A DNA stretch of 6,159 bases. Source: an uncultured Prevotellaceae bacterium. Lineage in GTDB: Bacteria; Bacteroidota; Bacteroidia; Bacteroidales; Bacteroidaceae. Shown here piece by piece: positions 1 to 5,984 of this stretch. The notes under the pieces were generated by a model. The model worked only from the letters and a program-made list of their open reading frames with translations. It had not been told where the DNA came from and did not search any database. The stretch lies in contig CAMWRK010000130.1 of NCBI GenBank assembly GCA_947176655.1, positions 1 through 6,159 of the forward strand. The letters run 5' to 3'. Within the stretch, counting starts at the first letter, position 1, and each line of letters opens with the position of its first letter. Position numbers and translations under genes: made by a program.

Positions 1-332
1 ATTTCTGTAAGGCTTTCAACGCCCGCACTCAGGATAAGGCCGGTAAGGTGTTACCCGTAGTAATCACTTACTACAATGACAAGTCTTATGACTTTGTCGT
101 TAAGACTCCTCCTGTTGCTGTTCAGCTTATGGAGGTTGCAAAGATCAAGAGTGGTTCTGCAGAGCCTAACCGTAAGAAAGTTGCTGAGATTACATGGGAT
201 CAGGTTCGTGCTATTGCCGAAGATAAAATGCCCGACCTTAACTGCTTCACTGTTGAGGCTGCAATGACTTTGGTAGCAGGAACTGCCAGAAGTATGGGTA
301 TTACTGTGAAAGGTGAATTCCCTGGTAAATAA
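1..332 (+). CDS. rplK: 50S ribosomal protein L11 (uL11), 3' portion; 5' end outside window
   Basis: This is the C-terminal part of ribosomal protein uL11, which binds the GTPase-associated centre of 23S rRNA and forms the base of the factor-binding stalk with L10. The reading frame is open from base 3 and gives 109 residues before TAA at 330-332. The GTG at 48 is an internal codon, not the start, because family sequence (FCKAFNARTQDKAGK) continues upstream of it. Visible features are the end of the N-terminal domain (LPVVITYYNDKS), the linker KTPPVA, and the rRNA-binding C-terminal domain with KSGSAEPNRKKVAEIT and the L11 signature GTARSMGI near the end. About 35-40 N-terminal residues are missing, including the proline-rich helix where thiostrepton acts. 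It is the first gene of the visible operon, with rplA 20 nt downstream. The truncation is due to the window edge, not a defect. Confidence 0.97.
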   Translation, partial: FCKAFNARTQDKAGKVLPVVITYYNDKSYDFVVKTPPVAVQLMEVAKIKSGSAEPNRKKVAEITWDQVRAIAEDKMPDLNCFTVEAAMTLVAGTARSMGITVKGEFPGK

Positions 333-352
333 TTTATAAACTTCAATTAACA

Positions 353-1051
353 ATGAGTAAACTGACAAAGAACCAGAAGTTGGTAGCAGAGAAGATTGAA
401 GCAGGGAAGGCATATTCACTGAAAGAGGCTGCCGCGTTGGTTAAGGAAATTACTACTACCAAGTTCGATGCTTCTGTTGATATAGACGTTCGTCTTGGTG
501 TGGATCCGCGTAAAGCAAACCAGATGGTGCGTGGCGTCGTTTCACTGCCTAATGGTACGGGTAAGGTGACTCGTGTACTTTGCCTCTGCACGCCAGATCA
601 GGAAAATGCTGCCAAGGAGGCTGGTGCTGACTATGTAGGTCTTGATGAGTACATCGAAAAGATCAAGGGTGGCTGGACTGATGTCGACGTTATCATAACC
701 ATGCCCGCTATCATGGGTAAGATAGGTGCTCTGGGTCGCATACTTGGTCCCCGTGGCTTGATGCCTAACCCCAAGAGCGGTACCGTTACCATGGATGTTG
801 CCAATGCTGTCCGTGAGGTCAAACAGGGTAAGATTGACTTCAAGGTTGACAAGACCGGTATCGTTCATACATCTATCGGTAAGGTAAGTTTTACCCCTGA
901 AATGATTGCCCAGAACGCTAAGGAGTTCATGTCAACTATTATCAAGTTGAAGCCTGCCGCTGCCAAGGGTACATACATCAAGAGTATTTATCTTTCAAGT
1001 ACAATGAGCCGTGGTATTAAGATTGATCCAAAGACCACAGAGGAAATCTAA
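353..1051 (+). CDS. rplA: 50S ribosomal protein L1 (uL1)
   Basis: This encodes uL1, the protein of the mobile L1 stalk, which contacts E-site tRNA during translocation. In many bacteria it also represses its own operon by binding a copy of its rRNA site in mRNA. The product is 232 residues, normal for the family. The L1 signature is GRILGPRGLMPNP at residues 128-140, followed by KSGTVT. The rRNA-binding Thr217-Met218 pair lies in SSTMSRG, where the usual following glycine is serine. N-terminal KAYSLKEAAALVKE and DIDVRLGVDPRKANQMVRG are typical of domain I. The ATG at 353 matches the family N-terminus. No Shine-Dalgarno sequence precedes it; the leader is A/T-rich with A at -3. The gene lies 20 nt after rplK and 14 nt before rplJ. 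The L1 autoregulatory site normally lies before rplK, which is outside the window, so regulation cannot be judged here. Confidence 0.98.
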   Translation: MSKLTKNQKLVAEKIEAGKAYSLKEAAALVKEITTTKFDASVDIDVRLGVDPRKANQMVRGVVSLPNGTGKVTRVLCLCTPDQENAAKEAGADYVGLDEYIEKIKGGWTDVDVIITMPAIMGKIGALGRILGPRGLMPNPKSGTVTMDVANAVREVKQGKIDFKVDKTGIVHTSIGKVSFTPEMIAQNAKEFMSTIIKLKPAAAKGTYIKSIYLSSTMSRGIKIDPKTTEEI

Positions 1052-1065
1052 AATAGTAATTGATC

Positions 1066-1590
1066 ATGAGAAAGGAAGATAAAGGCTTAATTATTGCACA
1101 GCTTGGCGAAATGCTGAAGCAGTATCCTCACTTCTATATTGTGGATGTGGAGGGTATGAATGCAGGTGAGACAAGTGCATTGCGTCGCTTGTGTTTCAAG
1201 AACAACCTCAAGATGGTTGTCGTGAAGAACACATTGCTGCACAAGGCTCTGGAGGCAAGTGAAATTGAGTTCGATGCTCTGTATCCCACATTGGTAGGTA
1301 CTACGGCAGTTCTCTTTACCGAGATTGCCAATGCACCTGCAAAGATGATGAAGGAACTCAAGGGCAAGAAGGTTGAGAAGCCTGTTTTGAAGGCAGCCTA
1401 TGCTGAGGAAGGCATTTATGTCGGTGCTGAGCAGTTGGATGCGTTGTGCTCTATCAAGAGCAAAAACGAGGTTATTGCCGACATCGTTGCTCTGTTGCAG
1501 TCTCCTGCAAAGAATGTCCTGTCCGCCCTGCAGAGTGGCCAGAACACAATTCACGGTGTTCTCAAGACATTGGGCGAGCGTCCCGAATAA
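1066..1590 (+). CDS. rplJ: 50S ribosomal protein L10 (uL10)
   Basis: This encodes uL10, which binds 23S rRNA beside L11 and holds the L12 dimers of the stalk on its C-terminal helix. From ATG 1066 it has 174 residues starting MRKEDKG. A TTG two codons upstream (1060) is in frame but was rejected: the family begins MRKEDK, and an in-frame TAA at 1057-1059 sits just before it. The N-terminal domain carries the family pattern SALRR...VVVKNTLLHKAL (about residues 37-62), and the central part has LKAAYAEEGIYVGAEQLDAL. The C-terminal L12-binding helix runs from about residue 133 to 171 and looks long enough for three L12 dimers (see findings). Only 14 nt separate it from rplA, so a separate 5' leader of the enterobacterial type is absent. 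Start-codon context: A at -3, no Shine-Dalgarno sequence. Confidence 0.98.
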   Translation: MRKEDKGLIIAQLGEMLKQYPHFYIVDVEGMNAGETSALRRLCFKNNLKMVVVKNTLLHKALEASEIEFDALYPTLVGTTAVLFTEIANAPAKMMKELKGKKVEKPVLKAAYAEEGIYVGAEQLDALCSIKSKNEVIADIVALLQSPAKNVLSALQSGQNTIHGVLKTLGERPE

Positions 1591-1654
1591 ACATCGGTGT
1601 CGCCGTATAAACATAATCAAAAGTAACAAACTAATCAATAAATAAGTAAATAAA
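1591..1654 (+). promoter_or_regulatory. A-rich rplJ-rplL intergenic leader
   Basis: This 64-nt gap precedes rplL. Its 3' half is almost entirely A and T with many A's up to the start codon (A at -1 to -4) and has no Shine-Dalgarno sequence. In Bacteroidota, start efficiency is known to depend on upstream adenines and lack of structure rather than on anti-SD pairing, so this may be a strong translation enhancer for L12, which is needed in several copies per ribosome. That role is inference. The 5' half can form only short weak stems, for example ggcga at 1573-1577 with tcgcc at 1600-1604. I see no TAnnTTTG promoter element here. Confidence 0.4.
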
Positions 1655-2032
1655 ATGGCAGATTTGAAAGCTATCGCTGAAGAGTTGGTAAACTTGACAG
1701 TAAAGGAAGTTAATGAGTTGGCAACTATCCTGAAGGATGAGTATGGTATTGAGCCCGCTGCTGCAGCTGTTGCAGTTGCTGCTCCTGCTGCAGGTGCCGG
1801 TGAGGCAGCTGTTGAGGAGAAGACAGATTTCGATGTTGTATTGGTTGAGGCAGGTGCAGCCAAGCTTCAGGTTGTAAAGGCTGTTAAGGAAGCTTGCGGC
1901 TTGGGTCTGAAGGAGGCTAAGGAGATGGTTGACGGTGCTCCAAGCACCCTGAAGGAAGGTATGCCCAAGGCTGACGCAGAGGCTCTGAAGAAGACTCTCG
2001 AGGAGGCTGGTGCCAAGATCGAGCTGAAGTAA
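1655..2032 (+). CDS. rplL: 50S ribosomal protein L7/L12 (bL12)
   Basis: This encodes bL12, the multicopy flexible stalk protein that recruits and activates the GTPases EF-Tu, EF-G, IF2 and RF3. The product is 125 residues, normal for the family. Residues 1-33 are the helical N-terminal domain that dimerises and binds L10. Residues 34-52 are the Ala/Gly/Pro-rich hinge. Residues about 54-125 are the globular C-terminal domain, with the factor-contacting helix motif GLGLKEAK at 82-89 and KTDFDVVL at its start. The hinge is encoded by GCT/GCA alanine codons, giving a low-complexity run with repeated ctgcag (about 1756-1812). The start is fixed by an in-frame TAA at 1643-1645, just upstream. The gene is followed by a terminator-like hairpin, so its mRNA is likely made in excess over rpoB. 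No anomalies were seen. Confidence 0.98.
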   Translation: MADLKAIAEELVNLTVKEVNELATILKDEYGIEPAAAAVAVAAPAAGAGEAAVEEKTDFDVVLVEAGAAKLQVVKAVKEACGLGLKEAKEMVDGAPSTLKEGMPKADAEALKKTLEEAGAKIELK

Positions 2033-2039
2033 TCAGAAC

Positions 2040-2055
2040 TTCCTGGAATCAGGAA
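2040..2055 (+). other. Small hairpin upstream of the rplL-rpoB attenuator
   Basis: A 6-bp perfect inverted repeat, ttcctg (2040-2045) and caggaa (2050-2055), closes a 4-nt loop (gaat). It starts 8 nt after the rplL stop codon and ends 3 nt before the large terminator-like stem. It may protect the rplL mRNA 3' end or stack with the larger hairpin, but a stem this short can occur by chance. Confidence 0.4.
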
Positions 2056-2058
2056 TAC

Positions 2059-2096
2059 GGTAAAGGATCCTCTGGTAGAGGGTTCTTTACCTTTTT
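2059..2096 (+). terminator. Intrinsic terminator-like hairpin (probable attenuator) between rplL and rpoB
   Basis: The 5' arm ggtaaaggatcctct (2059-2073) pairs with agagggttctttacc (2077-2091) over 15 uninterrupted positions, two of them G-U pairs in RNA. The loop is ggt (2074-2076). Five T's follow directly (2092-2096). This is the shape of a Rho-independent terminator. It lies inside an operon with rpoB starting 40 nt after the T run and no obvious new promoter in between, so partial termination is the natural reading. In E. coli the same gap holds a partial terminator that lowers rpoBC expression relative to the ribosomal genes. The function here is inferred by analogy; the hairpin itself is seen directly. 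Confidence 0.75.
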
Positions 2097-2136
2097 GTGT
2101 CTATAAATACAAAGTCACCCCAAAAGACTAATTTAG

Positions 2137-5100
2137 ATGTCTAATATTATTAACAACAGAGTAAATTTTGCAACGGTCAAGGCTCCTTATGCTTATCCGG
2201 ATTTCCTTGATGTGCAGTTGAAGTCTTTTAAGGACTTCCTCCAGTTGGATACTCCACCGGAACTACGTAAGAACGATGGTCTGTATAAGGTCTTTAGTGA
2301 GAACTTCCCTATTGCGGATACACGAAATAATTTCGTTCTCGAGTTCTTGGACTATTATATTGATCCGCCACGCTATTCTATCGAAGAATGCCTTGAACGA
2401 GGATTGACTTATAGTGTACCTCTGAAAGCCAGATTAAAGCTGTATTGTACCGATCCTGATCACGAAGAGTTTGACACAAAGGTGGAGGATGTCTTTCTTG
2501 GTCCTATTCCTTATATGACAAACAACGGTACTTTTGTTATTAATGGTGCCGAACGTGTTGTCGTAAGTCAGTTGCATCGTTCTCCGGGCGTTTTCTTCGG
2601 AAGCAGTGTTCATAGCAACGGTACCCAGTTGTATTCGGCGCGTATAATTCCGTTCAAGGGCAGTTGGATAGAATTTGCAACTGATATCCAGAATGTGATG
2701 TATGCCTACATCGACCGTAAGAAGAAGTTGCCTGTAACAACATTGTTGCGCGCTATCGGTTACGAGAATGACCGTGATATCTTGGAAATCTTCGACCTTG
2801 CCGAGGTTGTAAAGGTTACCCCTGAGAATCTGAAGGCACACCTTGGCCAGAAGTTGGCGGCACGCGTGTTGAAGAGCTGGGTTGAGGACTTTGTGGATGA
2901 GGATACCGGTGAGGTTGTGACAATTGAGCGTAACGAGGTTCTTCTTGACAGAGAGAGCGAACTGACCGAAGCAAATATCGAGCAGATTCTCGGAAGTGGC
3001 GAAACTACAATATTGCTCCATAAGAGCGAGAACCAGGGTAGTGATTACAGTATTATCTTCAATACGCTGCAGAAGGATACGTCAAATAGCGAGAAGGAGG
3101 CTATTACATATATTTACCGACAGCTGCGCAATGCTGATCCTGTGGATGATGCCAGTGCCAAGGAAGTTATATATAACTTGTTCTTCTCTGATAAGCGTTA
3201 TGATCTGGGTGAGGTAGGGCGTTACCGCATCAACAAGAAGCTGAATTTGTCTACGGATAATGATGTCCGTGTCTTGACAAAGGAAGATATTATCGAGATT
3301 ATCAAATATTTGATAGAACTGATAAACAGCAAGGCTAATGTCGATGATATTGACCACTTGAGCAATCGTCGTGTACGCACGGTAGGCGAACAGCTCGCGA
3401 ACCAATTCGCCATAGGTCTGGCGCGTATGAGCCGCACTATACGTGAACGTATGAATGTGCGTGACAATGAGGTGTTCAGTCCTACGGATTTGATTCACGC
3501 CAAGACGATTTCCGGTGTTATAAACACTTTCTTCGGAACCAATGCACTGAGCCAGTTCATGGATCAGACCAATCCTTTGGCCGAGGTAACGCACAAACGT
3601 CGTCTCTCTGCCCTTGGCCCCGGCGGTCTGTCTCGAGAGCGTGCCGGTTTTGAGGTGCGAGACGTACACTTTACGCACTATGGCCGTCTGTGTCCCATTG
3701 AGTCTCCGGAAGGTCCCAATATCGGTCTTATAAGCAGTCTTTGCGTATATGCGAAGATAAATGACCTGGGTTTCATCGAGACCCCATATAGAAAGGTGGA
3801 GAACGGTGTTGTCGATCTTTCTCCTGAGGGTATAAAGTATTACAGTGCAGAGGAGGAGGAGAAACTGGTTATCGGTCAGGGTAACGCTCCGTTGCGTGAT
3901 GACGGAACCTTTATACGTAAGGTCGTTAAGTGTCGCTGTGATGATGACTATCCCGTAGTTCCTCCTACTCAGGTTGACCTGATGGATGTCGCTCCGCAGC
4001 AGATTGCGTCGATCGCAGCCGGTTTGATTCCTTTCCTGGAGCATGATGATGCTCACCGCGCATTGATGGGCAGTAACATGATGCGTCAGGCTGTTCCCTT
4101 GTTGCGTACCGAGGCTCCTATTGTCGGTACAGGTATAGAGAAGCAGTTGTGTGAAGACAGCCGCACCATGATTACGGCAGAGGGCGATGGTATTATCGAT
4201 TATGTGGATGCAACAACAATACGTATTCTCTATGACCGCACGGAAGAGGAGGATTTTGTAAGCTTTGAGCCTGCCATGAGGGAATACCGTATTCCCAAGT
4301 TCCGTCGCACCAACCAGAATATGACCATTGACCTGCGTCCTATCTGTGAGAAAGGTCAACGTGTCAAGGCCGGAGATATTTTGACAGAGGGCTATTCCAC
4401 AGAGGCCGGCGAACTGGCGTTGGGTAAAAACCTGCTGGTTGCCTACATGCCTTGGAAGGGTTACAACTATGAGGATGCCATCGTTCTTAACGAACGTATC
4501 GTCCGTGAAGATGTTTTGACAAGCGTTCATGTCGAAGAGTTCAGTTTGGAGGTTCGTGAAACCAAGCGAGGCATGGAGGAACTGACCAGCGATATTCCGA
4601 ATGTAAGCGAAGAGGCCACCAAGGATTTGGACGAGAACGGCATCATACGTATCGGTGCCAATGTTGTTCCTGGTGATATCATGATAGGTAAGATTACTCC
4701 GAAGGGTGAGAGCGATCCCAGTCCGGAGGAGAAGTTGCTGCGTGCAATCTTCGGTGACAAGGCAGGCGATGTCAAGGATGCTTCATTGAAGGCAAGTCCT
4801 TCGTTGAAGGGTGTTGTTATTGACAAGAAGTTGTTCTCCAAGTCTATCAAGACACGTTCCGCCAAGGCTGAGGACAAGAAGCGTATTGCTGCTATCGATG
4901 AGGAATTCGACTGCAAGGTTGCCGATTTGAAGGCTATCCTTATTGATAAGTTGCTCGAACTCACCGCGGGCAAGCCCAGTGCCGGTGTAAAGGATTACAT
5001 GGGTGCAGATCTGATTCCTGCCGGTGCAGAGATTACAGCTCCTGCTCTTGAGAACATAGACTTTACAGCGGTTCAGTTGAGCGGCTGGACAGAAGACGGG

Positions 5101-5946
5101 CACACAAATGAACTTATAAGGACGTTGGTCATCAATTATCTGAAGAAATATAAACTTCTGGATGCTGAGATAAAGCGTGCGAAGATAGCTATTACCATAG
5201 GTGATGAATTGCCCAGCGGTATTATCCAGATGGCCAAGGTATACATTGCCAAGAAGCGTAAAATTGGCGTCGGTGACAAGATGGCGGGTCGTCATGGTAA
5301 CAAGGGTATTGTATCCAAGGTTGTGCGCCAGGAGGACATGCCTTTCCTCGCTGACGGTACTCCCGTGGACATTGTGTTGAACCCTCTGGGTGTGCCAAGC
5401 CGTATGAACATCGGACAGATTTTCGAGACTGTACTCGGTGCTGCCGGTAAGAAACTCGGCGTAAAATTCGCTACTCCGATCTTTGACGGTGCCCATCTTG
5501 AGGATTTGAACGAATGGACCGACAAGGCTGGTCTGCCGCGCTACTGTTCCACACAGTTGTATGACGGTGCTACAGGTGAGCCTTTCGACCAGTTGGCAAC
5601 TGTCGGAATTGCTTACATGCTCAAACTTGGCCACATGGTTGAGGACAAGATGCATGCACGTAGCATTGGTCCTTATAGCTTGATTACTCAGCAACCTCTT
5701 GGCGGTAAGGCTCAGTTCGGTGGTCAGCGTTTCGGTGAGATGGAGGTTTGGGCCATCGAGGCGTTTGGCGCAAGTCATGTGCTTCAGGAAATTCTTACCA
5801 TCAAGAGCGATGACGTGACGGGCAGAAGCAAGGCTTATGAGGCAATAGTCAAAGGCGATACCATGCCTGCGGCGGGTATCCCCGAGTCATTGAACGTGCT
5901 TCTGCATGAGTTGCGCGGTCTGGGCTTGAGAATTACGTTGGATTAA
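2137..5946 (+). CDS. rpoB: DNA-directed RNA polymerase subunit beta
   Basis: This is the beta subunit of RNA polymerase, forming one pincer of the clamp and half of the active site with beta'. It has 1269 residues, about the family length in Bacteroidota. The ATG at 2137 is the first possible start because an in-frame TAG (2134-2136) touches it. Main landmarks: FVINGAERVVVSQLHRSPGVFF-type lobe motif at 133-154; a TGE-containing module at about 249-300 that aligns with the E. coli KDYIDESTGE segment; rifampicin region at 467-493; second rifampicin cluster PIESPEGPN near 520-527; PFLEHDDA at 632-639; catalytic-region acidic pair Glu779-Asp780 in YNYED; flap segment near 809-835; GDKMAGRHGNKG at 1046-1057 with Lys1048 and Lys1056; KMHAR with His1173; GGKAQFGGQRFGEMEVW at 1189-1205. 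Sensitive-type residues occupy the main rifampicin-resistance positions (Gln473, Asp476, His486, Arg489, Ser491). No frameshift or large insertion was seen. Expression is probably reduced by the attenuator upstream. Confidence 0.99.
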   Translation: MSNIINNRVNFATVKAPYAYPDFLDVQLKSFKDFLQLDTPPELRKNDGLYKVFSENFPIADTRNNFVLEFLDYYIDPPRYSIEECLERGLTYSVPLKARLKLYCTDPDHEEFDTKVEDVFLGPIPYMTNNGTFVINGAERVVVSQLHRSPGVFFGSSVHSNGTQLYSARIIPFKGSWIEFATDIQNVMYAYIDRKKKLPVTTLLRAIGYENDRDILEIFDLAEVVKVTPENLKAHLGQKLAARVLKSWVEDFVDEDTGEVVTIERNEVLLDRESELTEANIEQILGSGETTILLHKSENQGSDYSIIFNTLQKDTSNSEKEAITYIYRQLRNADPVDDASAKEVIYNLFFSDKRYDLGEVGRYRINKKLNLSTDNDVRVLTKEDIIEIIKYLIELINSKANVDDIDHLSNRRVRTVGEQLANQFAIGLARMSRTIRERMNVRDNEVFSPTDLIHAKTISGVINTFFGTNALSQFMDQTNPLAEVTHKRRLSALGPGGLSRERAGFEVRDVHFTHYGRLCPIESPEGPNIGLISSLCVYAKINDLGFIETPYRKVENGVVDLSPEGIKYYSAEEEEKLVIGQGNAPLRDDGTFIRKVVKCRCDDDYPVVPPTQVDLMDVAPQQIASIAAGLIPFLEHDDAHRALMGSNMMRQAVPLLRTEAPIVGTGIEKQLCEDSRTMITAEGDGIIDYVDATTIRILYDRTEEEDFVSFEPAMREYRIPKFRRTNQNMTIDLRPICEKGQRVKAGDILTEGYSTEAGELALGKNLLVAYMPWKGYNYEDAIVLNERIVREDVLTSVHVEEFSLEVRETKRGMEELTSDIPNVSEEATKDLDENGIIRIGANVVPGDIMIGKITPKGESDPSPEEKLLRAIFGDKAGDVKDASLKASPSLKGVVIDKKLFSKSIKTRSAKAEDKKRIAAIDEEFDCKVADLKAILIDKLLELTAGKPSAGVKDYMGADLIPAGAEITAPALENIDFTAVQLSGWTEDGHTNELIRTLVINYLKKYKLLDAEIKRAKIAITIGDELPSGIIQMAKVYIAKKRKIGVGDKMAGRHGNKGIVSKVVRQEDMPFLADGTPVDIVLNPLGVPSRMNIGQIFETVLGAAGKKLGVKFATPIFDGAHLEDLNEWTDKAGLPRYCSTQLYDGATGEPFDQLATVGIAYMLKLGHMVEDKMHARSIGPYSLITQQPLGGKAQFGGQRFGEMEVWAIEAFGASHVLQEILTIKSDDVTGRSKAYEAIVKGDTMPAAGIPESLNVLLHELRGLGLRITLD
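3535..3615 (+). other. Rifampicin resistance-determining region of rpoB
   Basis: These 27 codons (residues 467-493) correspond to E. coli RpoB 507-533, with an offset of 40. The core reads ALSQFMDQTNPLAEVTHKRR followed by LSAL. Residues equal to E. coli Ser512, Gln513, Asp516, His526, Arg529 and Ser531 are all the wild-type, drug-binding kind. Differences from E. coli are at 508-510 (TNA for SSQ), 518 (Thr for Asn), 522 (Ala for Ser), 524 (Val for Ile) and 530 (Leu for Ile). I believe most of these are ordinary for Bacteroidota. No classical resistance mutation is present. Confidence 0.9.
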
Positions 5947-5948
5947 AA

Positions 5949-5984
5949 AAGAAAGAAACAAGATATGGCTTTCAAGAAAGAAAC
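5949..5984 (+). repeat. Short direct repeat flanking the rpoC start codon
   Basis: The 11-mer aagaaagaaac occurs at 5949-5959, in the rpoB-rpoC gap, and again at 5974-5984, within codons 4-7 of rpoC; the match continues imperfectly (aag vs caag). Start-to-start distance is 25 nt with the ATG between. Both copies are purine-rich and unstructured. This could be chance in A-rich sequence, or it may help keep the start region open. Confidence 0.35.

Noticed and set aside
1060..1065. Alternative TTG start for rplJ, two codons upstream
   Set aside because: The family N-terminus is MRKEDK at the ATG 1066, which is also the better start codon.
1756..1812. Repeated ctgcag/gctgct units resembling a microsatellite
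   Set aside because: These are the alanine codons of the L12 hinge, expected in every rplL gene; not a separate repeat element.
1087..1863. 258-codon open frame on the - strand across rplJ and the start of rplL
   Set aside because: It is in register with rplJ, and its Ala-rich N-terminus is only the reverse strand of the L12 hinge. It spans an A-rich gap and has no family resemblance.
2129..2136. taatttag just before rpoB, a near match to the -7 element
   Set aside because: It abuts the start codon, so transcription would begin inside the gene, and the nearest TTTG (2094-2097) is too far upstream.
2529..2536. tacttttg, an exact match to the Bacteroidota -7 promoter element TAnnTTTG, inside rpoB
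   Set aside because: No TTTG -33 element at the expected distance upstream, and the bases encode conserved RpoB residues (GTFV).
3082..4530. 482-codon open frame on the - strand inside rpoB
   Set aside because: It is in codon register with rpoB and ends at a sense TCA codon; its translation shows no recognisable domain. Codon avoidance explains it.
4783..5778. 331-codon open frame on the - strand inside rpoB
   Set aside because: Same register effect; bounded by the sense TCA at 4783. No recognisable protein family.
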